Below are positions 52,046 to 58,951 of a stretch of DNA of 58,951 nucleotides, one piece after another. The translations under genes and the position numbers were made by a program. Source of the stretch: Planctomycetota bacterium (GTDB lineage Bacteria; Planctomycetota; Planctomycetia; Planctomycetales; Planctomycetaceae). The notes beneath the pieces are model-generated. The model saw nothing but the letters and a program-made list of their open reading frames with translations, did not search any database and was not told the origin of the DNA. The stretch's first letter is position 1. Every line of letters begins with the position of its first letter. Location of the stretch: the NCBI GenBank assembly GCA_027623235.1, contig JAQBVJ010000032.1, positions 1 through 58,951 on the forward strand, written 5' to 3'.

Positions 52046-54009
52046 CGTTGATCGTCTTCCTCTGATAATTGTGGTGACACGTGCCAGCGGAGATTGCGGA
52101 AACGAGGGGCGGGACCCTGCCAGTGTTTCCCGACAAGTCGAGGTGGCCCGGACTGGCCCCTCGCGGGCCTGAGACGGTCAGCGTCGCCGAGTTTCAACCG
52201 ACTGATGTGGCTCCAGTTCGGCAGAGCCTCGTCCGCGTAATCGCGGAAGTCCTGTGGCCGCAAAAGTATCTGCTGCCATGCGTCGCCGCCTTTGACCGGG
52301 ACCTCGGCGGCGTGTTCGTCAATCAGCACGACGAGTATGTTCGGCTGCGCGGCAAGGACATCCAGCGCGAGTCCTGCATTCGGCGGGGCCTTCCATGTGG
52401 GGTCAAACAACTTGTGTGTGGCACGCGGCCACTCGGCGGGCTTGTACGTGAACCATTCTTTTTCCCACTCGCCCTGAAAATCCTCAATCAGGAGCGATGA
52501 CTCAAGCGACTCGCGGACACCCGCGGCCACAAGTTCGTCGGGGGCGACCGTCTTCAGCAATGAGGACAGGTTGAATGTCCTGGCCGTGTAGTCACCGTAG
52601 TAGTAACCGACGCCGGACACAGGATTGTCGAGTTGGTACACGACGTTGGCGTAGACCCACAGCGGCTTGTCCACATCTTGAATCGGCAGCTTTGCCGCCC
52701 ACGCTCCGTTTGCATTGACGGCCGGAGCGTGGTGCCAGAACCGGTGCATGGTGATCTCGCGATCCTCGGGCCGTTCGTTCGCTTTGCCCTGCTGCGTGTA
52801 AAAAATGTCGACCGACAGCACTGGCTTCGAGCGATCAGGCCAGACCTCGAACCTCGGCACACCGTCGTCGGTTTTCAATTGCAATCTCGACTCAGGCGTT
52901 TGAGGCAGCGTAAACGTTTTCTTCAGGTGCTGGTCGAACCACAGCATCGTCGCGACTTCGTACTCGGCCGTGTCCTGGTGGTTGTGGTGAGGCGAGCAGG
53001 TGACACGCCAGTCCGTACTGGCGATCTCGCGAATCGCCGCCGGCAGGTCGCCGATGCGGCCGTGAAAATCGTTCGCCGGGCTGAGAAACACGATCGGGCA
53101 CGAGATCTGTTTCAGGCTGACGTCATCGCCCACTGTCGAACGAAACACCTCGCTGTCGCTGTCACGATCGCTGATGCCGCCGCACGACGGCGCGGCGGCT
53201 TTCACTCGCGAATCGGTCGCGGTCATGACGGTCAGTTTGCCACCCATCGAGTGCCCGTACACACCCAGCCGGTCCGGATCGACGATCGTCTGCTGCTCGA
53301 GAAACGTCAGCGCACGCCTCGCCGCCAGAGCACACAGAAACCATCCACTGTTTCGCGGCGACTCCACTTGATCGAGCGTCCAGGCGGCCGCCTTTGCGCT
53401 CGGAAACTGGTTGCCCGCGTTTCGTCCGGGAGCGTGATAACCGTCGACAGCTCCCCAGTCCGTCGTAAGCCGGTATTGGGGATCGTCCGTTCGGCCGTCC
53501 CAGAAGAGCTTCACTTCTGCTGGCGACACCCGAAAGTCCGGAGCACTGATCCGACCGGCCCACGCGAGGGAAACCGTCGCGTAACCACGCTTCGCATTGG
53601 CCAGGCACGCCTTGTAGTCCGCGTACTGCCCACCGCCGTGAATCTGCACGAGCCCCGGCAGTTTCGTTTTCTTTTCGACCGCGTCCCTGGGATATCCAAA
53701 GACGGCTGCGAGTCGCGCCGTCTGTCCCTTGAACACGCCGATGCGAAATCGAACGATCCGCAGCGCGACGCCCTCTTCCTGCCACTCCTTGAGGACCTCG
53801 ATTTCAAGCGGCTCGGCACGAGGATCGAACCCGGCCCACATTTCCGCGAAGTTTCGAGGGGACTCGCCATCCTTCAGTGACGGCAGAGTGTCGGTCTCCT
53901 GACCGGAGACGACGGAACAGCCAATCAGGACGGCGACGGATAACAGTTTCAACAGGTTCAAGAGTCGTTCCTCATTAAGAGCGGCCGGACCAGCCAGCTT
54001 TTGATTCAT
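52042..54009 (-). CDS. Large exported alpha/beta hydrolase (acetylxylan-esterase/dienelactone-hydrolase-like), probable lipoprotein
   Basis: A 655-residue protein beginning MNQKLAGPAALNEE with a possible lipobox (VLIGC, Cys31). Oxyanion strand KLPGLVQIHGGGQYADYKAC, nucleophile in YGHSMGGKLT (Ser254), acid after PIVFLSPANDFHGRIGDLP and His in TCSPHHNHQDTAEY. Residues beyond about 400 form a beta domain (SVDIFYTQQG, DKPLWVYANVVYQLDNPVSG) plus a short end FRNLRW that is typical of this planctomycete family. Substrate probably an acylated glycan. ATG 54009 is chosen; GTG 54021 is possible. First gene of the run to 46798. Confidence 0.82.
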   Translation of the reverse strand: MNQKLAGPAALNEERLLNLLKLLSVAVLIGCSVVSGQETDTLPSLKDGESPRNFAEMWAGFDPRAEPLEIEVLKEWQEEGVALRIVRFRIGVFKGQTARLAAVFGYPRDAVEKKTKLPGLVQIHGGGQYADYKACLANAKRGYATVSLAWAGRISAPDFRVSPAEVKLFWDGRTDDPQYRLTTDWGAVDGYHAPGRNAGNQFPSAKAAAWTLDQVESPRNSGWFLCALAARRALTFLEQQTIVDPDRLGVYGHSMGGKLTVMTATDSRVKAAAPSCGGISDRDSDSEVFRSTVGDDVSLKQISCPIVFLSPANDFHGRIGDLPAAIREIASTDWRVTCSPHHNHQDTAEYEVATMLWFDQHLKKTFTLPQTPESRLQLKTDDGVPRFEVWPDRSKPVLSVDIFYTQQGKANERPEDREITMHRFWHHAPAVNANGAWAAKLPIQDVDKPLWVYANVVYQLDNPVSGVGYYYGDYTARTFNLSSLLKTVAPDELVAAGVRESLESSLLIEDFQGEWEKEWFTYKPAEWPRATHKLFDPTWKAPPNAGLALDVLAAQPNILVVLIDEHAAEVPVKGGDAWQQILLRPQDFRDYADEALPNWSHISRLKLGDADRLRPARGQSGPPRLVGKHWQGPAPRFRNLRWHVSPQLSEEDDQR

Positions 54010-54143
54010 GAGCACGCTCACAGCCTGGAGTCCGGAAACCAGACTCGACAGATCCGTGAATTGCCAAGTCTACAGATTCGAACCGTCGTGATCACCGGGT
54101 GCGCTGCCAGGCCAGTCGAGCTTTGCGAAACGTTCGGATCGAT

Positions 54144-55055
54144 TCAATGAACCGACCAGAGTTGTGAGTTGCCATCGTCGAACATCACGACCCGCTCGGG
54201 GAATCGGAAAGCGGCCAGGCGCGTGCGGCGAAACGGGCCGGTCGCGGACGTCTCCCGTCGTTCCCTCCAGCGCTTCCCGACGTTGAAATCGACACAGAAG
54301 GCGAGCGGGTTGTCACGCGGTCGCTCGGGCGGCAGAGAGTAGTGACCGAACACGCAGAGCGGCCCACGATAGTCGGGCCACCACTCCACGCGTCTCTGAA
54401 AACGCACTTTTCCACTGGACTCAAACGGAGTCTCGATACGTTCTTCCGGGCCGGATGTGATCATCTTCACCGGGTTGTCGATCTGGTGACACAACCCCCG
54501 TTCGAGCTCGTCGGCGTCTCGCGCCATGAGTTCAACATCGATCCTCGCCCTGTGCTCCTTGAACAGCTCGGCCACGCTGGCCTCGGGCGGCAGTGACTCA
54601 ATCGCGTTGGCATTCCATGCAGCATGAACCACGCGAAGATCGGGACGCTCCAGTGCCAGTGGCAGACTTGCAAACAGACTCTGGACACGGGCTCGAATTC
54701 CGTCGTCCGCGAGTTTCTGCGGAACCAGTTCGCCTTCTGAAGAAAACTCGTGCCCGAAGTACCAGCCGTTGTCGTGCTTCGTCGTCCCAAGCAGGATGTT
54801 CAGGTCGTGGTTTCCGAGGACGCACTGCGCGCGTTCGCACGCGAGCAGTTCCGTTACCAGATCGACGACGGCCGGGCTGTCCGGGCCGCGATCCGTGAGA
54901 TCACCGACGAAGACGAGCCGGCGGCCGGATGGATTGTGCCCTGCCTCGTCGTAACCAAGATGGCCCATCAAAGTCAGGAGGGCATCGATTTCACCATGAA
55001 TATCACCCACGACGTCAACGGGGCCCTCGAACAGCTTCTCGACAAGAATCGGCAT
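54144..55055 (-). CDS. Metallophosphatase (Ser/Thr phosphatase / PrpE-like)
   Basis: A 303-residue metallophosphoesterase with all core motifs: GDIHGEIDALL (residues 18-28), VFVGDLTDRGPDS and CVLGNHDLNILLG, then VVHAAWN and VFGHYSLPP. By order and size it resembles PPP-type bacterial phosphatases and diadenosine-tetraphosphatase-like PrpE. The substrate may be phosphoprotein or a dinucleotide. No signal peptide, so cytoplasmic. It is possibly first in the minus-strand run, 134 bases upstream of the hydrolase gene. Confidence 0.88.
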   Translation of the reverse strand: MPILVEKLFEGPVDVVGDIHGEIDALLTLMGHLGYDEAGHNPSGRRLVFVGDLTDRGPDSPAVVDLVTELLACERAQCVLGNHDLNILLGTTKHDNGWYFGHEFSSEGELVPQKLADDGIRARVQSLFASLPLALERPDLRVVHAAWNANAIESLPPEASVAELFKEHRARIDVELMARDADELERGLCHQIDNPVKMITSGPEERIETPFESSGKVRFQRRVEWWPDYRGPLCVFGHYSLPPERPRDNPLAFCVDFNVGKRWRERRETSATGPFRRTRLAAFRFPERVVMFDDGNSQLWSVH

Positions 55056-55388
55056 GGATTTGTCCGCAGGAAATCAAGGTCGAGGTCGCTCGTGTGGCAA
55101 TGAGGGATTCGCTGGCTTCCTGCTGCTGGCGATTCCCCCAGCCGGCGAGCATGCCGCTGTCACCCAGGCAGCGATCTGAGGCCGCTCGAAACCGATGCGA
55201 AGGACCGAGCTTACTCGTCGGCCGACTTTTTGTCCCGCGGGCTTGTTGAACTCCACGAACTGGCGGTCTAACAAGCATTGAAGCACCAACCATTCAGCAC
55301 CACGCTGAGTTGTGACGACGCTCGTGCTAATATGGGTTCCGTTCCACCTTGTCTGTATTCCTAACGCCTTCTTCCGAAAGCCATCTCG
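55056..55388. other. Gene-free stretch of 333 bases
   Basis: Divergent intergenic region between the metallophosphatase and the SASA-type esterase. No named motif; long minus-strand frames covering it are shadows of the neighbouring gene. Promoters for both genes must lie here, but I see no clear box. Confidence 0.5.
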
Positions 55389-56819
55389 ATGACCAGAATT
55401 CTCAGGTATTTCGTTCTTACGCTGCTCTTTCTGTCGCTGACGTTGATGTCTTCGCCCGCCTCCGCCGCAGACAAGCCGGTCAAGGTCTACATCCTCTCCG
55501 GCCAATCCAACATGGTCGGGATCGGCCAGGTGACCGGGGGAGGCAGCCGCTGGGGCTCTGAGTTCATCGACCCGGTTCTTTCGGTGTATGCCGGGAAATA
55601 CGACTCGGACATCGACTACGAAAAAGTGGACCCGACAAAGACACTGAAGCTGGAGAGCTTCGGCGGCGTCAAGCCCACGCCTTATCCTGGTGGCGGAACG
55701 CAGATCGTGCGCGGGTCCATTCAGATCAAGACGACGGGTGTCTACGAGTTTCGACCCGGCTATGGTGGATCGACCCAAAACTTCATGGAAGTCGACGGCA
55801 AGGAGGTCTATCGCGGTGAGCCCGGCAGGAACGCGGTTCACACGCAGGTCAAGCTCACCGCCGAAACGAAGGTTCCGTTCAAGATCACTTACCTGACCGA
55901 TCAGGCCAACGGGCTCGGCTGGATTGCTCGCAGCGACATCCCCGGAACGCTGGCGACCGTTGTGAAGCAGGACGGCAAGTTTCCTTACCTCATCGACAAG
56001 CAAGGCAACTGGGTCGAAAGGAAGGATGTCTGGTACAAGGGTGTGGTGACCGCAGGGGCAAACAAATGGTTGAGCGTCGGGTGTGGGGCGGGCAGCAACA
56101 ACATCGGCCCTGAACTCGGCTTCGGGCACATGGTCGGCGAACATCACGATGAACCGGTGCTGATCCTCAAGGCATCGCAGGGCAACCGTTCGTTGGGCTG
56201 GGATTTTCTTCCACCGGGCAGTGAGCAGTTCGAGGACAACGGATTTGTTCATGCCGGGTACAAGGACTCGCCGGCACGGTGGGAGAAAGGCTCGAAGCCA
56301 AAACCGATCAACTGGTACGCAGGCAAACAGTACGACGACTGCTTCGGCGCAGCTCACGAAGTGCTGAAAAACTTCGACAAGGAGTTCCCGCACTGGACTG
56401 GCCGCGGCTACGAAATCGCTGGATTCGTCTGGTGGCAGGGCCACAAGGACGGCGGCGAGCCACACGCGAGTCGGTACGAACAGAATCTGGTCCACCTGAT
56501 CAAAACGCTGCGGAAGGACTTCGACGCCCCGAAAGCCCCGTTCGTCATCGCGACGATCGGATTCGACGGATGGAAAATGACGGGACCGCACAAGACCGTC
56601 GCCGAGGCCCAACTGGCCGTCAGCGGCGACAAGGCCGGGTATCCAGAGTTCCGGGGCAACGTCCTGACTGTCGAGACGCGCGACTTCTGGCGTGAGCCGG
56701 AAGTGTCACCGAGGAATCAGGGATTCCATTACAACCAGAACGCCGAGACCTACATGCTCGTTGGCGAGGCTCTGGGCAAGGGGATGCTCGAACTGCTCAA
56801 GGCTGGGAATCAACCATGA
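55389..56819 (+). CDS. SASA-family carbohydrate esterase (sialate O-acetylesterase-like)
   Basis: A 476-residue exported protein (signal peptide with LTLLFLSLTLMSSPASAAD). SGNH-type core: VYILSGQSNMVGIGQ with nucleophile Ser40, block FVWWQGHKDGGEPHASRYEQ, and His in PRNQGFHYNQNAETYMLVGE near the end. Residues about 105-190 (IVRGSIQIKTTGVYEFRPGY...FMEVDGKEVYRGEPG) look like a PA14/jelly-roll insertion, possibly a glycan-binding part. It removes acetyl or other acyl groups from sugars. A sulfatase follows after about 140 bases, same strand. Confidence 0.85.
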   Translation: MTRILRYFVLTLLFLSLTLMSSPASAADKPVKVYILSGQSNMVGIGQVTGGGSRWGSEFIDPVLSVYAGKYDSDIDYEKVDPTKTLKLESFGGVKPTPYPGGGTQIVRGSIQIKTTGVYEFRPGYGGSTQNFMEVDGKEVYRGEPGRNAVHTQVKLTAETKVPFKITYLTDQANGLGWIARSDIPGTLATVVKQDGKFPYLIDKQGNWVERKDVWYKGVVTAGANKWLSVGCGAGSNNIGPELGFGHMVGEHHDEPVLILKASQGNRSLGWDFLPPGSEQFEDNGFVHAGYKDSPARWEKGSKPKPINWYAGKQYDDCFGAAHEVLKNFDKEFPHWTGRGYEIAGFVWWQGHKDGGEPHASRYEQNLVHLIKTLRKDFDAPKAPFVIATIGFDGWKMTGPHKTVAEAQLAVSGDKAGYPEFRGNVLTVETRDFWREPEVSPRNQGFHYNQNAETYMLVGEALGKGMLELLKAGNQP

Positions 56820-56960
56820 GTAGAATTCCGACCGTCATTGTGACGGCCCTCCCGATCCTCGTTGGCCTTCCGGCTCCGCTGGATTATCGCGGCCAGATTC
56901 GATACTGAAGCTCCCACCTGATCGACCTCTTTTCTGGCGATATCCACTCGGGAGAACAAA

Positions 56961-58463
56961 ATGTTTCGCTTTGCATGTGTCAGCCTGGTACTCGCGCTCG
57001 CAGGGACAACTCTCCATGCGGAGCCGATCAACGTCGTTTTCATCCTGGTGGACGATCTGGGGCAGAAAGACATCGGCATTGAAGGCAGCACGTTTTACGA
57101 AACCCCGAACATTGACAGGCTCGCTGCCGGCGGGATGCGTTTCACAAACGGGTACGCGACCTGCCAGGTCTGCAGTCCGTCGCGAGCGAGCATCATGCTC
57201 GGCAAGTATCCCCCGCGGATCGGGATCACGGACTGGATCGGTGCGGCTACGGGAACTCGCTGGAATCGAAATGACCGCGTTCTTCCGTCGCCGAACGGGA
57301 ATTCCTTGCCGCATGAGGACATCACTCTTGCCGAGGCGATGAGAGAAGCCGGTTACAAAACGTTTTTCGCCGGGAAGTGGCACCTGGGTGGCGAAGGCTC
57401 GTTCCCGGAAGATCACGGTTTCGACATCAACAAGGGTGGGCATCATCGCGGCTCGCCACCGGGGGGATTCTTTTCGCCCTACAAGAACCCGAAGCTGGAA
57501 GATGGTCCGCCAGGCGAATCGCTCACACTGCGGCTGGCATCCGAGACGGTCAACTTTATCGAAGCCAACAAGGATAAGCGGTTTTTCGCCTACCTGTCTT
57601 TTTACGCCGTCCATGCACCCATTCAGACCACGGACGAGTTGCTCAGTAAGTACATCCTCAAGGCCAAAGACCGCGGCCTCGCCGAATCACGATTCCTGTT
57701 TGACCGGACCATGCCGGTGCGGCAGGTCCAGGACAACCCCGTCTATGCCGGGATGATGGAAACGGTGGATCAGGCCGTCGGTATGGTGATGCGGAAGCTG
57801 GATGCCCTCGGACTGGCAGACAACACGGCGATCATTTTCACCTCAGACAATGGCGGCGTTTCTTCCGGTGACGCCTTTGCGACGTCGAACCTGCCATTAC
57901 GTGGCGGCAAGGGGCGTCAGTGGGAGGGCGGCATCCGCGAGCCCTATTACATCAAAGCGCCGGGCGTCACGAGGCAGCGATCCGTTTGCGACACGCCGGT
58001 CACCGGGACGGACTTTTACCCGACAATCCTCGAGCTGGCCGGCATCCCACTCAAACCGAAACAACACGTCGACGGCGTGAGCCTCGTCCCGCTTCTCAAA
58101 GGGGAGTCACTGCCTGAACGTGACCTGTTCTGGCACTACCCGCACTACGGTAACCAAGGCGGCGAACCCTGCGCGATCATCCGCTCCGCGAACTGGAAGC
58201 TGATTCACTATTTCGAGGACGGTCGCAACGAACTCTACGACATCCAGGCGGACATCGGCGAGCAGACGGAGCAGCTCAAAATGAACCCGCAGATTGCTGA
58301 AAAGCTGAAAGCACGGCTCGACAACTGGCTCAAGGAGACCGGAGCGTTGATCCCGCAGAAAGATGACCGGTTCGACCCGGCAAAGAAAAAGCAGCAGATC
58401 GAACAGCAAAGAACAACCCGGCTGAAAGCACTGGAAGAGAGCCACGCCCGGTATTTCAAATAA
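56961..58463 (+). CDS. Arylsulfatase
   Basis: A 500-residue exported sulfatase (signal peptide VSLVLALAGTTLHAEP). NVVFILVDDLGQKDIGIEGS starts the metal site; VCSPSRASIMLGKYPPRIGI contains the formylglycine Cys71. FFAGKWHLGGEG, FTSDNGGVSSGD and GGKGRQWEGGIREPYYIKAP complete the active site. ANWKLIHYFEDGRNELYDIQ is the C-terminal subdomain, followed by a Lys/Gln-rich tail. Hydrolyses a sulfate ester, probably of a polysaccharide together with the upstream esterase. Full length, unlike the fragment at 51473. Confidence 0.95.
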   Translation: MFRFACVSLVLALAGTTLHAEPINVVFILVDDLGQKDIGIEGSTFYETPNIDRLAAGGMRFTNGYATCQVCSPSRASIMLGKYPPRIGITDWIGAATGTRWNRNDRVLPSPNGNSLPHEDITLAEAMREAGYKTFFAGKWHLGGEGSFPEDHGFDINKGGHHRGSPPGGFFSPYKNPKLEDGPPGESLTLRLASETVNFIEANKDKRFFAYLSFYAVHAPIQTTDELLSKYILKAKDRGLAESRFLFDRTMPVRQVQDNPVYAGMMETVDQAVGMVMRKLDALGLADNTAIIFTSDNGGVSSGDAFATSNLPLRGGKGRQWEGGIREPYYIKAPGVTRQRSVCDTPVTGTDFYPTILELAGIPLKPKQHVDGVSLVPLLKGESLPERDLFWHYPHYGNQGGEPCAIIRSANWKLIHYFEDGRNELYDIQADIGEQTEQLKMNPQIAEKLKARLDNWLKETGALIPQKDDRFDPAKKKQQIEQQRTTRLKALEESHARYFK

Positions 58464-58865
58464 CCGTGTCAACAAACCGTCCAATGTCGGAAGACGCATT
58501 ACCGAGCCAAATCGTCTCATCCTCGTTAAATCGTCTGCCCGGCTTTTGCCTCGAACGGAAGCCAGTCGAGCTACGCCACAAACTCCGGCCGACCATCGAC
58601 AGCACCGGGAACCCAGCTTGCAGAAAATCGCGTTCAGTCAGATACCGTTTCTATGCGTCGTCAGGTTTAGATCAGACTCCGAAATAATGCATTCCCCCTT
58701 TGATCTTCCTGGCCTACTGGCCCGTGGCATGTGCAAAAAGCGGAAAATCACGATACGGTTTCGGAGGCTTTTCCATGACGGCAGGCAGGCAGAAATCCTC
58801 GAACGGGTGTCGTTGACATTTCTCCGGATTTCGAAACAATCGCAAGGGCCTGCAAACAAGGCCTC
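58464..58865. other. Gene-free stretch of 402 bases before the tRNA
   Basis: No coding or repeat content that I can support. Small frames here lack ribosome-binding sites and similarity. The tRNA promoter must be in the last ~100 bases. Confidence 0.5.
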
Positions 58866-58950
58866 GGAGAGGTGGCAGAGTGGCCGAATGCACTGGTCTT
58901 GAAAACCAGCGTCCCGCAAGGGACCGGGAGTTCGAATCTCCCCCTCTCCG
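58866..58950 (+). tRNA. tRNA-Ser (UGA anticodon)
   Basis: An 85-base class II tRNA. Acceptor arm GGAGAGG (58866-58872) pairs with CCTCTCC (58943-58949). The anticodon arm CTGGT-CTTGAAA-ACCAG holds anticodon TGA, reading UCA and related serine codons. The extended variable arm and GTTCGAATC T loop fit tRNA-Ser. Discriminator G at 58950; the window ends one base later, so whether CCA is encoded cannot be seen. Confidence 0.96.
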
Positions 58951-58951
58951 C

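Noticed and set aside
55074..56612. 512-codon minus-strand open frame
   Set aside because: It is the shadow of the SASA-type esterase; no family motif and no ribosome-binding site.
58546..58902. 118-codon frame running into the tRNA
   Set aside because: It overlaps the tRNA-Ser and has no homology or start signals.

Overview
This 59 kb window reads as chromosomal DNA from a planctomycete (Planctomycetota), probably of the Gimesia/Rubinisphaera/Pirellula breadth. The evidence is gene content: three DUF1501 proteins with twin-arginine-type leaders, a giant DUF1549/DUF1553 (PSD1-type) cytochrome protein, three sulfatases (one broken), a ThuA-like protein, carbohydrate esterases, an FHA/GYF protein, and many long palindromic repeats that follow genes. 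These families are typical of that phylum. The genus is my inference; I could not run a search.

Layout. 1-6 kb: a sugar-isomerase-like TIM barrel, two DUF1501 genes, an orphan ThiS and a decayed IS1634-family element with recognisable ends. 5.8-9.6 kb: DoxX-like and other membrane proteins, a di-haem oxidoreductase, and a toxin-antitoxin pair whose toxin is frameshifted, placed between two near-identical terminators. 9.6-19.8 kb: a sulfatase, a glycoside-hydrolase-like protein, then housekeeping genes (msrA, ispH, rhomboid-like, queG, HpcH/HpaI aldolase, rimO). 20-28.6 kb: beta-helix protein, ThuA-like protein, PQQ beta-propeller, YceH-like protein, FHA protein, apgM and a lipoprotein. 29-33 kb: exbD next to a TonB-like protein that ends in an alpha/alpha toroid, a receiver-like protein and rsmD. 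33-38.2 kb (minus strand): polymerase/ligase-like membrane protein with TPR-like tail, STAS protein, HtrA protease and an unknown protein. 38.7-42.3 kb: FHA-GYF-GYF-TM protein divergent from an ExeA-like ATPase, and two arrestin-like proteins. 42.4-58.5 kb: a catabolic block (FG-GAP protein, SGNH/acetylxylan-esterase fusion, DapA-like aldolase, DUF1501 + PSD1 pair, sulfatase fragment, large esterase, metallophosphatase, SASA esterase, sulfatase). A tRNA-Ser(UGA) closes the window.

How the genes work together. The sulfatases, esterases, glycoside-hydrolase-like protein, beta-helix protein and the DUF1501/PSD1 pair fit breakdown of sulfated and acetylated polysaccharides at or outside the inner membrane. 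The minus-strand run 54009-46798 looks like one transcription unit for this. ExbD plus the TonB-like toroid protein could be an energised envelope module.

The most unusual items are the ExbD/TonB-like/toroid pair; palindromic repeats that supply the stop codons of three genes; the truncated-SGNH/esterase fusion; the DapA homologue without its Schiff-base lysine; the in-frame palindrome inside queG; and two inverted IS1634 remnants about 42 kb apart, each touching the 3' end of a DUF1501 gene.
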